Of a DNA stretch of 64,000 bases, positions 44,101 to 56,094 are shown piece by piece. Under the pieces are notes generated by a model. It saw only the letters and a list, made by a program, of their open reading frames with translations. It had not been told where the DNA came from and searched no databases. The stretch is from Pegoplata infirma (Eukaryota; Arthropoda; Insecta; Diptera; Anthomyiidae), in contig OY992540.1 of the NCBI GenBank assembly GCA_963921195.1, positions 25,804,262-25,868,261 of the forward strand, read 5' to 3'. The position numbers and the translations under genes are program-made. The first letter of the stretch is position 1. Each line of letters begins with the position of its first letter.

Positions 44101-45133
44101 TCGCTCAATTTTCAAAAATGCCATAAAATTTTTGCAATTTATTTTTTATAAACCCGCCAGTGATTTTTTTATGTAAACTCCTAAAAAACTCGGTTTACGC
44201 AAGAGTCCACCAAATTTCGAATGAAACCGCGAATGTGCCTCGCGAAAAACTGGTATTTTAAAAAAATTACGTTTTTTCTTTCGAACTTTGATCTCCTGAA
44301 ACTCCTTAACTATTCGTGGCAGATTAACGGGATTAATTCCAAAATGTTAAAAATTACAACAGCTACCAACTCTAGTTCAACTTTTATCATTTCATAGAGG
44401 GGGCCGAAATCCCTGATCAAAAAACCTCGAAAATTTAAAAACTCTTAATTTTTGGTTTCAAAACTTAACCGTCTTATAACTTCTTACCAAGCGATGAAGC
44501 ATCTATCAAGCCAACATTAAAATAATCTTTTATATGTACTGACTTTGTGTTATGCCGGAAAAGATTGAAATATAGGGAGAACTTAAAAAAAAATGCGAAA
44601 GAAGGTAAAAACTATGGATTATTTCAAGCCATTTTTATCGATTTTTCAAATTTAACCCTCTGTAACTTTTACGGATAAAGTGGGGTAATCCTTAAACATT
44701 GCTCAGTGATGGTTCAAGGTCTTGTTTACACAACTGCATTTACAGTTTTTCTAAATTCCAAAAACTGCCGGTTTTTTTTAACATTTATTTCAGTTTCACT
44801 GAGTTGAAATTTAAAAAAGATTTCATGATATATATTTTTTTCTTTTTTGAAAAAAATTATAAGTTTTTGAAACAACTTCCAAGATGTTATTTGAGAACCA
44901 GTATTTGCTTCATGGAAGTGGTGCAGAAGTCATGTACGACTAGTTCCAAATCACTAGTTCCCAAACTACTCCAAAAAAGCTCTTTGGAATCAAAATATTA
45001 CCCTTTTGGATCACTTTTCGAAGTAGTTGTGACATCACTAGTTCCAGGATGCTCTTTGGGAACCTATCGTGACAAGCTTTGAAGTACTTCTAGAACTAGT
45101 TATTTTTGAATGACTCCGAAAAGTTTTGCTGGG
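41186..45133. mobile_element. CCCAGCAAAA-family element, large copy, TA target
   Basis: CCCAGCAAAACTTGGAGGAC at the left, TCCGAAAAGTTTTGCTGGG at the right, flanked by TA (41184-41185, 45134-45135). Subterminal regions carry repeats of GAACTAGTTCTAG with GATTTTTGTTTGAAATTGTC (near 41273, 41401, 42093, 42212). The middle (43210-44700) is AT-rich with no recognisable transposase. A second TIR element is nested at 42663-43205. Confidence 0.65.
42663..43205. mobile_element. Nested TIR element with CACTCA ends and TTAGTTGTTTT repeats
   Basis: CACTCAGAAAATTATGTAAG at the left, TAACATAATTTTTTGAGTG at the right. The body is a chain of TTAGTTGTTTTNACTACA units in both orientations. Flanks are CA on both sides, perhaps a TA-like duplication. 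The ends resemble the 8327-9208 element. Confidence 0.55.
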
Positions 45134-46010
45134 TAATTTAAAAAGGATTTTTTTTTTAATAAAATAGTATAAAAAAATGTTTCTTCAAACTTTACCAAAT
45201 ATATTAATGCCGTAAACAGAAAAAAATAAAAAAAAAAAAAATTAATTAAGAAGTTCGTAGATTTAATTATAAAATTAATTAAATCCGGACCAATCACCGA
45301 AATGCGCATATAAATTAAAAATATTTGTATGTCTTTAGTGTCTTTTGTATTTAGTTAATTAAAAACTTAATACTATAAATTAAAAAATTTATTTAAAATT
45401 TAAAAAAAAAAATATTTAAAATTTTAATTATATAAATTAAAAATTTAATTAAAAAAAATTGGAAATAAATATTTTTTTTAAAAAATAAATAATTAAAAAA
45501 AAACATTTTTTTTAAATAAAAAGGTTTAAAATTTTTGTTTTTTTTAAATTTTACCAAATATATTTATGCTGTAAAGACATAGTCAGTGAAACAGTTTTAT
45601 AAAGTTAGGTATAAACCTTTTATATACATACACATAAAACTATAAACAAAATGAGAATTCAAAAATCTATATGAAAAGTAAAAAACTTTCAACAAACTGT
45701 TATACTTCTGTATTTGTTTTTGTAAGTAAAACAATGCAAGAGAAAAACACATACTCGATACGGAAAACAAAACAAAAATAAAATAAGTAAAGCTAAAAAT
45801 TTAATTAAACGATTAATTATATTAATTAAATATTTAATTAAAATTAAATTAAAAAAACAATTAAAATGTTAATGAAATAAAAAGTTAAAAATTTTATTAA
45901 ACAATTAATTTTATTAATTAAGAATTTAATTGATATTAAATTAAAAAACAATTAAAATTTTAATTAAAATAAAATATACGATATTATTTTCTGTGTAAAG
46001 CCATAGTCAG

Positions 46011-46441
46011 CAGGGATGGAAAAGTTAGTACTTTAGTACTCTTTTCAGTACTTTTTCACTCTCAAAAATACCCAAGTACCCCCGCGACTGATTTAGTACC
46101 TTTTCTATACCAGACGATTTCATACATTTTTCAACCAAATCTAAAAAAAAATCCGATAATCGACCGATTTTCATTGGAAAAATGCTTCAAATAAATGAAA
46201 TTTTTGATTTTAGCCAATTTTTATTGAAGTTTTCTCTAAAAAATAAGTTTATGAATAAGGGTGTCCTCATTTTAAGAACTTTTATATTGAATTATGCCTA
46301 GTTTCTTCTTATTCGTCGCACATGAACGGCGTTTGTCGTACCGAAACCGGACTTTAATTTTTTTTAGTACCGTCGAGGGCGAAAAAGTACTTTTTTGGTT
46401 GAGCTCTAGTACCATTTCAAAATTCCGATTTTCCATCCCTG
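46011..46441. mobile_element. hAT-type MITE, CAGGGATGGAAAA ends
   Basis: CAGGGATGGAAAAGTTAGTA at the left, TTTTCCATCCCTG at the right, exact 8-bp duplication ATAGTCAG (46003-46010, 46442-46449). No transposase in 431 bp. Confidence 0.85.
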
Positions 46442-46699
46442 ATAGTCAGTGAGACAATTTTATAAAGTTGATTATAAATCTTTTATGTACATAAAACTAT
46501 AAACAAAATGAGAATTAAAAAAAACTATAATAAAAATAAAAAAACTTTAAACAAACTGTTTATACGTTTATATTTGTTTTTGTGTGTAAAACCATGCAAG
46601 AGAAAACCACATACTCGCACACACACGGAAAACAAAACAAAAAATGTAGGCAAAGCTAAAAATTTAGTTAAACAATTATATTAACTATATACTTAAGTA

Positions 46700-47165
46700 A
46701 TCTATATATATAAAGTAGTTACGTGACTGACTGATGACTGACTGACTGACATACTAATCACGCATCATCCCACAGCCCAAACCACTGAAGCTAGAGTCTT
46801 GAAATTTGGATTGTAGTTTCACCTCCCGGAATACATATCCGCTAAGGCTGGGTTTTTGGAAATGTTGATTTTAAGGGGTAAAAACGAAGGGTTGAAAAAG
46901 GGGAAAAAGCGAGTACTTTGGTACTTTTTATTTTTTCTGAAAAAAAATTCAATTAATTTGAAATGTAGGATCCTCTAACTGAAAAACATTCCCAAAAAAA
47001 GGACTTTCTGGAAATTCGGATTTCATAGGGTAAAAAGGGGTAAAAAGGTCTTACAAAAATATTTAAATTTGCAATGGTGGTTCCAACAACGGAAAAAATT
47101 AAAAAAACGTACTTTTTCGAATTTCCGATTCTAAGGGAGGTAAAAAAGCGAGTATTTTCCCTAGT
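46700..47165 (-). repeat. GTAC element, terminus plus units in reverse orientation
   Basis: ATCTATATATATAAAG, then GTGACTGACTGATGACTGAC, then CATCATCCCACAGCCCAAACC: the inverse of the right terminus at 62140-62203. It leads into reverse GTAC units (TGAAATGTAGGATCCTC, AAAGCGAGTACTTTGG). The far end fades into AT-rich DNA near 47165. Confidence 0.7.
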
Positions 47166-47320
47166 ATTAAATATAAAAATAATTAAAATGGTAATTAAAA
47201 AAAGTAAAAAAATAATTAAACAATTAATTATTTTAAGTAAAAATTTAATTGATATTAAATTTAAAAACAATTAAAATTTTAATTAAAATAAAATATACGA
47301 TATTATTTTTTGTGTTCTAA

Positions 47321-48302
47321 AAGGTAGTAAAACCCTATACTAGGATTGTCCAGTTTGGTGACCAATTCCTTTTTTTAGGCTTCCGAAGATTCTGAAAAGC
47401 TGTGAAACCTACAAAAAATGTTATCATCAGTTTTTGTCCAACAGCTTATTAAAAAAAAAATCTTGTACGTAAGAAAAAAGAACATTTTAGGAAATTTTTT
47501 GCAAAATTCCAAATGGCGATACTCGAAAACCGCTCTACCGATTTCAAAATTTTGATATACATATTTTTTTTGATATTTCTCTACATCATATCAAAATTAA
47601 ATCAGTTTTGAGCAAGTTTTTCTTTTTTAATTATTAATATTCAAAATTTTTATTATTTTTGAAAATTTTCTAAAAATCTAAAACTTTGATCGAAGGGCCA
47701 TGGCCGGATTTGGCACAAATTTAGTTTAAATGATTATCTTAAACTCTATTAAAGGGTCAACAAAATTTAAACGTAGGCAAAAACCCAAATTTTTGCAACA
47801 TTTTTTGCAACTTCAAAATCGTCGGTGTCGGAAAAGTTGCCTTTTACGGTCATTACTAACACACACAAATATTGGACCTGTAGGGCAATGTCTTTGGGTT
47901 CCTTTTTTTTAACTACTTGAAAAAAGGAAAGTTCCGAACAAAGTGAACAATTTTTTTGGATATTTTTTTTTTAGCTAAAAATATTAGATATTAATGTTTG
48001 GAGAAATTTTGGAGATTGTTGTCATATGGTTGTCACAACCACAATACGGTTATGCCAATTGCAATGTGGTTGGAATATTTAAGTAAGTGTAGGAAAATGT
48101 CTGTGGGTTTCTTTTTTTGACTGTTTTATGACAAAAAAAATATAAAAAATATTTTTTAACTTGGTTCGGAACTTTCTGATTTTCAAGTCAAAAAAGGAAC
48201 ACAAAGGCATTTACCTACATGTCCAATATTTTTGTGTGTTAATAATGACCCTAAAAGCATTTTTTTTAAAAAAGGGACGTTTGCTTTGCTGTAATATACA
48301 TA
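47321..48302. other. No gene; contains an inverted repeat at 47841-48257
   Basis: CTTTTACGGTCATTACTAAC and ACACACAAATATTGGACCTG at the left are inverted at 48190-48257 (CATGTCCAATATTTTTGTGT, TAATAATGACCCTAAAAG), with TTTGGGTTCCTTTTTTT in both arms. Probably another MITE. Outside it I see only AT-rich DNA. Confidence 0.5.
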
Positions 48303-50611
48303 TGCGTCATTCCACACCAGTGGCGTATACAGGGGCCCCCCGAAATGATTTCACAAATTTCAGGATTTGGTATCAAATAACAGGTACATATTAAAAAACT
48401 TCTTAAGAAATTAAAAAAAAAAAGAATTGAAAATTTTTCTGTTAAAATAATCTCTAAATCTGAAGTTTTTTTCTTGGAATTTGAAACTTTTCAACTTAAG
48501 ATTCTAATGAAAAAATGTCTTAGAACCTGAAGCTTTATGTACACAAAAAATGGACCTAATTGTAAGTAAATTGTAGTCAAATATTAAAGCGTTTTTGTCT
48601 TTTAGAAAAGAACGATACTATTTCATAAAAAAAATGTCTCAGAATCTAAAACTTTCTATAAGAAAAATGTTTGAGAATCCAAGACTTTTACTATAGGAAT
48701 AATGTCTTAAAATGTTAACCTTTTGCTCAGAATTTAAGACTTTTTCTATAGGAAAAATGTCTTAGAATCTGAGACTTTTTCTATAAAAAATTCTTTTCTA
48801 TGTAAAAAATGTTTTAGAATCTGAGAACTTTCTATAGGAATAATGTCTCTGAATCTGAAAAATGTCTCAAAATCTAAGATTTTTTCTATAAAAAATTCTA
48901 AGAATCTGAGGCTTTTCTATATGAGAAATGTTTTATAATCTGTGAACTTTCTATAGGAATAATGTCTCTGAATCTGAGAATTTTTCTTACAATCTGTAGG
49001 AAAAATGTCTGAGAATCTGAGACATTTTCTATAGAAAAAATGTCAAAGAATCTGAGATTTTTTCTATAGGAAAAATGTCTCAGAATTAGAAAATTTTTCT
49101 ATAGGAAAAATTTCTAAAAATATTAGACCTTTTCTATAGGAAAATTTTCTCAGAACCCGAGAGTTTTCTTTAGGAAAAAGATTTTAGAATCTATGACTTT
49201 TTTATACTGTTTTCTTTTTAAAAAGGTCTCAGAATGGGAATTATTTTTCTTATATGTTTCAGAATCTCAGATTCTGGGAAAATGTCTTACAATCGGTGTC
49301 TTTACTTTTGGAAAAGTATTTTATGAATATGTTTATAGAATCATTTTCTAAAGTGACTTTTCCGAGAAACGTTTTCCTTTGGAAATCTTTGACTTTTTTT
49401 TATAAAAAACCTGTCTTAACCGGAAATTGTCATAGAATCTTAGACTTATATTTGAAAAAAAAGTCAGATTCTGATAATCTTCTTTGTAAAAATGTATCAG
49501 CATCTGATACAACTCACACTTTAAAAAATGCTTGCCTCTCAAAAAATTTTTAAATATAAAAAATTTTAATTTCCCCCCCCCCCCCCCCCAACAGTTTTAA
49601 ACTTACACAAAAATTAAGAATCTGATTTGCATGTTGTTACATTCAGTTGTTACATTCATGATGTTACATTCAGTTTAAATTTTTTAATTTTTTGTAAAAA
49701 AAAAAATTGAAAAAAATGTTGGGACCCACCGAAATAAAATCCTGGATACGCCCCTGTTCCACACCAAATGTCCAGAGAAAATTCCGTTGTTGGTTTTTCA
49801 ATTTTTCAAAAACTGGGCTTAGGAGACGTAGTCAAATATTGGAAAAATGGTAAAATTTGTGTCGAGTTGCCTTGATTAAATATTTTTAAAATTAAAACGG
49901 AATGCACCACAATTTCAAAAATTTACATTCTTGTATAGTTTTGTATGGGCTATCGATTAAAACATTTTTTTTTTTTTAATTTTCAGAACCCGTTGAATTT
50001 TTAATTTCATAACAATTTTGTAATTTTCTTGTATTTTCTTGTTTCAACATAGCGTATGAGTAACATTTATGCAAATATATAATACTCATCCGCAATGTCG
50101 AAACAAGAAAATACAAGCAAATTACAAAATTGTTATGAAATTTAAAATTCAAATGTGATTTTCTCGAAAAAAAAAACGAAAAATGCGTTTCTGATTTTTT
50201 TTGTATGGATGGACAAACATCTAAACTTAAAAAAAAAATAAAAAAAAGTGGCCGGATTTTTGATAAATTGACTTTTTTAAAAAATGGAAAATTTCCGAAC
50301 AGGTTCTGAAAATTTTCAAAAAAAAAAAAAAAAAATTTATCGGTAGCCCATACAAAACTATGTAAGAATTTTTATTTTTCAGATTGTGGTGCATTCCGTT
50401 TTAATTTTATAAATATTTAATCAAGGCAACTCGATACAATTTTGACAATTTTTCCAATGTTTGACCACCTTTCCTAAGCTCAGTTTTTGAAAAATTGAAA
50501 ACCAAAAAACGCAATTTTCTTAGTTCCATATAGGGCTATCCATACAACCTATTTAGAAATTCACGGGACATATGTTTTTCTGTAGCAGGACATTTGGTGT
50601 GGAATGCCTCA
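48303..50611. mobile_element. Foldback element of the GGCATTCCACACC family with hAT insertion
   Basis: TGCGTCATTCCACAC at the left (TA before) and GGTGTGGAATGCCTCA at the right (TA after). After removal of the hAT insertion (48318-49756) the arms pair for about 400 bp: AACGGAATGCACCACAATTT against GATTGTGGTGCATTCCGTTT, and TTGTTTCAACATAGCG against its inverted partner near the centre at about 50070. No coding frame. Confidence 0.7.
48318..49756. mobile_element. hAT-type element with AATGTCTCAGAATCTGAG repeats
   Basis: CAGTGGCGTATACAGGGG at the left, GGATACGCCCCTG at the right, exact 8-bp duplication TTCCACAC (48310-48317, 49757-49764). The body (about 48470-49520) is a degenerate ~35-bp array: TTTTCTATAGGAAAAATGTC then TCAGAATCTGAGAC. 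A run of 17 C lies near 49573. No transposase. Confidence 0.8.
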
Positions 50612-50613
50612 TA

Positions 50614-51731
50614 CATACCTCTGAGTTAAAATGAAAAAAAAAAAAAAATATTTAGAATATGATCAATCGTCAGTATTATAAGATTGGGAATTTTTTAGTT
50701 TAATAGCTTTTTAGATCGCTTCAAAATTAGCCAAAACGTAAAAAAACACAATTTTGCCAAGCCTTTTTTTTCTTAAATTTTCGTCCACTTCCCAAACATT
50801 TTATATTTGACTACTTAAGGATATGCTCTATTGCTTGATAATTTTCAGTTCCATAACTAAATTGGGGGCTTTAAAATAGCTTTAATGTTAAAAAACCTTA
50901 TTTTGCAACGCCCTTTTTCCGACAACCCTGTTCGCTCTGCTGTTATTATATTTTTTTCTATGTTGAGGGTCGCAAAAAATTTGAAATATTGGAAAGAAGA
51001 TTTTTATCTATTTGACAGATTTTCCATTTTGGAACGTGCTTTTAGGGATTTTTTAATTTTTTTAATCTTTCTTAATTTTTTTATTCGTTTTATGATTAAT
51101 TTTTTAATGTTAAGATTTTCTTATATTTTCGGAACTTTATTGAAATTGCAAAACTACATATTTTCGAATTTTCCAAAAAACTTTTGATTTTTTTCTTAAC
51201 TGAAATTATTTCTTCTAATGGGTTTTTAAATTTTCCTATTTTTTCCCCCTAATTTTTCTTAAATTTTCTGTTTGCAGAATTTTTAATTTTTGTTTTCTAA
51301 ATTTTTCTGAGTTTTTCAGAATTTTTCTAACTTTGCCTAAACATTTGATTCAAATGATTCTTAAAATTTATTGAATTGTTCTTAATTTGCTGAAATCTGA
51401 ACGCATTCCTAAATCATTTATCAATTCCATGTTAATTTAAACTCCTTTTCTTCATTTTGTTAACCAATAAAATAACTATAACAACGACAATCGCAGCAAC
51501 AAATTTGCATCAATGCAACCATTAATCCCATTACAACTACTTATATATCACAACAAAACAAGCAGACAAACAATGTTTAATGTGTGTTTGTGTATGAATT
51601 TTCGTATGTCGTAGTAGTATTTAGCAATGAACTTTAACACTGCCATTTATAAAGTTGATGGTTATTGTAAAATAAATCTAACAAAAACACACACACAAAC
51701 ATGAGAACTTACATACATTTAACAAAGTGCA
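50614..51731. other. AT-rich DNA, no gene recognised
   Basis: A 100-aa frame (50885-51187) is Phe/Leu/Ile-rich and gives no signature. 51440-51720 has CA- and CAA-rich stretches typical of fly intergenic DNA. This may be one of the few non-repeat islands. Confidence 0.45.
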
Positions 51732-51733
51732 TA

Positions 51734-53684
51734 TGGGGCATTCCATGTGAAATCGGACACTTTGAAAAACTTTTTTTTTAGATTTTCCCAATTTGTTTAC
51801 AGTTTTTAGTACCCTTCGAAAACTCCTTCGTGGTAAATTTTCGGATTTTTTTTGATGACCCGTTCAAAAGATATCGAATTTTTAAAAATTGGTAGTTTGT
51901 TCCTTTACTCAAAATTCTTTTAATCATAACTTCTTCAATAATGGTCCAAATTTCAATTTTTTTTTTTTCAAAATTTTTATTTTTTTACGTACTTTCCAAA
52001 AAAAATCCCAAAAAATCTTAAAAGCGCTCTAGTATGCGATTTTTAAGTTTTAAAATTTAAATCTCATTTTTGAAAATGTTTGTACTCTTTGATTTTTTTG
52101 AAATTTTTTTGTGTAAAACTTCTATCAATTCTACAAATTTTTTGCCCAGGAAGATCGTGGGATAACAATTATTACTATTTTTTAAAATTTTTTGAAAAAA
52201 TTTTATTGTAATTTTTCAATCTTAAAATCATTTCTACTGCGCCAATGGTGCGTCATAGAGGGGTCCTTTACAAGTCCGACCCCCATTAATTTTTACGTCT
52301 TAACATTTCTTTGGAACAAACTAATACCCTATCTCCAATTTCTAAGGGGGCTCCCACACAAAACGACATTTTTTAAAATTTGTTCCAACCGCTCTAACTG
52401 CCCTAATGGTGCCCTTAGAGCAACAAAATGTATGACCGACCCACAATATTTTTTTAGTCCAAACATTTTTTCTGAACACACCTACCTTCTATCTTTAACT
52501 GTTAAGGCGGTCCCCATACAATTTTTTTTATTTTTTGTAAATTTGTTTTATTTAATCAGCTTCTACCGGTCCAATGGTGCGTCCGAGAGGGGTCATTTGT
52601 GAGACCGACCCCCATTTATTTTTACCCTACCACATTTTTTCAAAACATACCTACGCCCTATCTCAACTCTCTAAGTAGGCTCCCATACAAATAACAGTTG
52701 GAGCAAATTTAAAAAAAATGTAATTTTGTATGGGGACCTACTTAGGAAGTGGAGATAGGGCGTAAGTATGTTTTGAAAAAATATTGTAGGGTAAAAATAA
52801 ATGGGGGTCGGTCTCAGTAATGACCCCTCTCGGACGCACCATTGTACCGGTAGAAGCTGATTAAATAAAACAAATTTACAAAAAATAAAAAAAAATGTAT
52901 GGGGACCGCCTTAAGAGTTAAAGATAGAGGGTAGGTGTGTACAGAAAAAATTTTTGGACTAAAAAAATATTGTGGGTCGGTCATACATTTTGTTGCTCTA
53001 AGGGCACCATTAGGGCAGTTAGAGCGGTTGGAACAAATTTTAAAAAATGTCGTTTTGTGTGGGAGCCCCCTTAGAAATTGGAGATATGGTATTAGTTTGT
53101 TCCAAAGAAATGTTAAGACGTAAAAATTAATGGGGGTCGGTCTTATAAAGGACCCCTCTATGACGCACCATTGGAGCAGTAGAAATGATTTTAAGATTGG
53201 AAAATTACAATAAAATTTTTTCAAAAAATTTTAAAAAATAGTAATAATCGTTATCCCACGATCCGCCTGGGCAAAAATTTTGTAGAATCGATAGATGTTT
53301 TACACGAAAAAATTAAAAAAAAAAATCGAAGAGTACAAACATTTTCAAAAATGAGATTTAAATTTTAAAACTTAAAAATCGCATACTAGAGCGCTTTTAA
53401 GAATTTTTTGCGATTTATTTTTAAAAAGTACGTAAAAAAACAAAAATTTTGAAGAAAAAAATTTGAAATTTGGACCATTATTGAAGAAGTTATGATTAAA
53501 AGAAGTTTGAGTAAAGGAACAAACTACCAATTTTTAAAAATTCGATATCTTTTGAACGGTTCATCAAAAAAATCTGAAAATTTACCACGAAGGAGTTTTC
53601 GAAGGGTACTAAAAACCGTAAACAAATTGGAAAAATCTAAAAAAAAAGTTTTTCAAAGTGTCCGATTTGACATGGAATGCCCCA
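51734..53684. mobile_element. Full-length foldback element, TGGGGCATTCC family
   Basis: A 1951-bp near-perfect palindrome centred about 52709, from TGGGGCATTCCATGTGAAAT to ATTTGACATGGAATGCCCCA, flanked by TA. The two arms encode the same 136-aa chance frame, forward at 52192-52602 and reverse at 52814-53224, which directly shows inversion. Single-copy loop text CAAATAACAGTTGGAGC lies at the centre. It resembles TA-targeting (Tc1/mariner-like) non-autonomous elements; transcripts would form long hairpins. Confidence 0.85.
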
Positions 53685-54169
53685 TATACAATAACAATTT
53701 GTTATGGTATTAAAGATTTTTAGTTAAATGTTTATGTGTTAGTTATAACAAAAACAACAACAACAATAATAAACAACAACAACAATGTATTGTACATATT
53801 TAGTAACAATGTCACTGTCATTTATAACTTTAAATTTCAAAAAACATAAACAGACACGCATACACACACACACACACACACCCACAAACACGTACTCCTT
53901 TAATAACACTATCTATGACTTAACCACACACAAACACACAAAGTGACGACCTTGATGAGTGTTTGTTACAAATGAATGCGTTTTATAAAAAAAAAACAAC
54001 AACCATGACTGGTTGTCATCTTGTTTTTATACATATATTGCTGTTGTTGGATTTCCTTTTTTTAATGGGAAGGTTTTTTTTCCGAAGACAACTTTGTGAA
54101 AAGATGAACTGAGTAACCAGAGTTTTAAAGTATGAATTCTAATAAATTGTTGACATTAAAAACTGTATA
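53685..54169. other. Microsatellite-bearing DNA, no gene
   Basis: Contains (CAA)n-like runs near 53745-53785 and a (CA)n run at about 53860-53882. No domain-bearing frame. Confidence 0.55.
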
Positions 54170-54337
54170 GGAGGCATTCCACACCAAATGTCCCGCTAAA
54201 GAAAAACATGTGTGCCGTTAATTTTTGAATACATTGTATGAATAGCCCTAAATGAAACTAAGAATATTGCGTTTTTGGTTTTTGAATTTTTCAAAAACTT
54301 GGAATATTGGAAAAATGGTAAAAATGGCAACTCGACG

Positions 54338-56094
54338 CACATTGGGTTCAAATGATGCCAAAGTGGCGATTAATTGAAATTTATAAATGAAGTTTTTGTT
54401 ATAAAATTTGGTATGGGGTAAAAGTAGATAAAATTCTGCAACACTAGTTATCAAAATCAATCAACTAAGTTGTTTACTTTTTTTTCGGTGAGCTGTCAAA
54501 GTTAACAAATTATTGCAGTTTTTGAAAAAAGTAAAAAAATTTAAATTTTTTACAATTAAGGCGATTATTAGTGGTATTAAGTCTTTTAAAAGAAAATCTT
54601 TTATAATGGAACCTTAAACACCAGGGATTAAGCTAAATTTTAAAATTTTTTTTGTTTATAAAAATTGTGTCTCAATGTTTTTAATAATTTTTTTAAAAAT
54701 GGTCCAAAATTGGGATATTTTCCATATTTAATGGGCCACACATATTAAGTTAGTAATAGTTGGATTTAGTTTTGTGGATTTCAAAAAAGTATAGAATATC
54801 AGCTTTTATTTAAAAGAAAAAAAAGTACGGACAATGCCCGGCCCTTTTTTTTTATTCTCATTTTTGTGTAAAAAGTCTGGGTATCATTTATTAAACAAAT
54901 CCATTATATGTGTGTTTATACCCTTCAACTACAGATGGGCTTACACTCACTTTGTCATTCCAATTGCAACGCATCGAAATATGGGTCTAGGACCCAACAA
55001 AGTGTATATTATTGATCAATGATCGATTCTAAGACATTCTGTGACTAACCGTGTGTCCGTCCGTCCGTCTGTTGTTGAGCACACCATAAAGTACATAAAA
55101 CAAGAGCTAGAATCCTGAAGTTTGTCAAAAATATATATAATGATCATAGGCTGGTTAAGTTCTTGAACGAGCAAAATCGGACCAGGGGGGAAAAAGTTCC
55201 CCCTTGAAGAACTAAATCTACCCCAGAAAAATATTTTTTTTACAAATTTTTTTTTGTATATTTGTTCAATAAATGAAACATTTTAATGCCATATGAAGTT
55301 CATCGACCTGAATTTGGACCAAGAGGGATCAGGAATGCCAATTTCTTCGGTCCGCCCCTTTTTGGGGGCGTGTATAGAAAAAATAATTTAAATAATGATA
55401 AATTTGTATTAATTAGATGCAAAAGCTGACATCTATTTTTTTGGCAACGTTTATCGCGAGGAGAAGGTGTCCCCCATAGTCTCCCGGTGAACCCTCCCCC
55501 CTACGCGAAAAAAATGTCTCCTCAATTTGTTTTTTGTAGCTTTATTACATGTTCAAGGGTTTCGTGCTTTTTTCCAAAAACATAAAAAACGACTAAAAGA
55601 TTAAAAAAAAAAATTTTTTGTTAATTTTTTTTTTCTAAAATGCTGTGTTTTTATGTATTTATGATAATTCCTTAATAAAAAACTATAATATTCCCATAAA
55701 TCACTTTTTTCAGATAAATTTGTACATTTATGAGATTTTGTGAAAAACAAAAATTGGATTTAAAAAAAAAATTATAATAATATAAATACATATTATGCGT
55801 TCTTTCTTTAATTACTTTGACAGTACATTATGTGCACTTTAATTTTCATTTTTTTTTTATTAATTTATCGCTTTTCATTCCAAAGTTACAGCAAAAATTG
55901 TGAACTATAACCCTTTTTTCCGAAAAACAAAAAAACGCCTAACAGGTTAAAAAAAAATTTTTTTTCCAATTTTTTTTTTCCAAAATGTGTATTTTTACGT
56001 GTTTATATTATGTCATCAATAAAAAAATATAATATTCAAAAACTACTGCTTATCTGAATTAATCGCCATTTTGGGTACCATCGAACCCACTGTG
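54338..56094. mobile_element. Transib-like non-autonomous element, 5-bp duplication CGACG
   Basis: CACATTGGGTTCAAATGATG at the left and CATCGAACCCACTGTG at the right are inverted, and TIR similarity continues to TGGCGATTAATT. The duplication is CGACG at 54333-54337 and 56095-56099, which fits the CGNCG target known for Transib. The 1757-bp body has no transposase and includes a TATACCC repeat at 54917. It is inserted in the foldback element 54170-59647. Confidence 0.75.
54917..55535 (+). repeat. TATACCC-family repeat inside the Transib-like element
   Basis: TATACCCTTCAACTACAG, CACTCACTTTGTCATTCC, GTCCGTCCGTCCGTCTGTTG and GCAAAATCGGACCAGG follow the order of 31317-31952. The terminal hairpin and CACTTGTT end are missing. 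Confidence 0.6.

Larger units (their letters stand above)
45134..47320. repeat. AT-rich tandem duplication split by two insertions
   Basis: The block CATAGTCAGTGA, CAATTTTATAAAGTT, ACATAAAACTATAAACAAAA, then AATTAAT-rich DNA ending TATACGATATTATTTT occurs twice (from about 45580 and again from about 46003, ending near 45990 and 47312). The second copy is longer because of the insertion at 46700; a hAT element sits at the junction. Confidence 0.65.
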
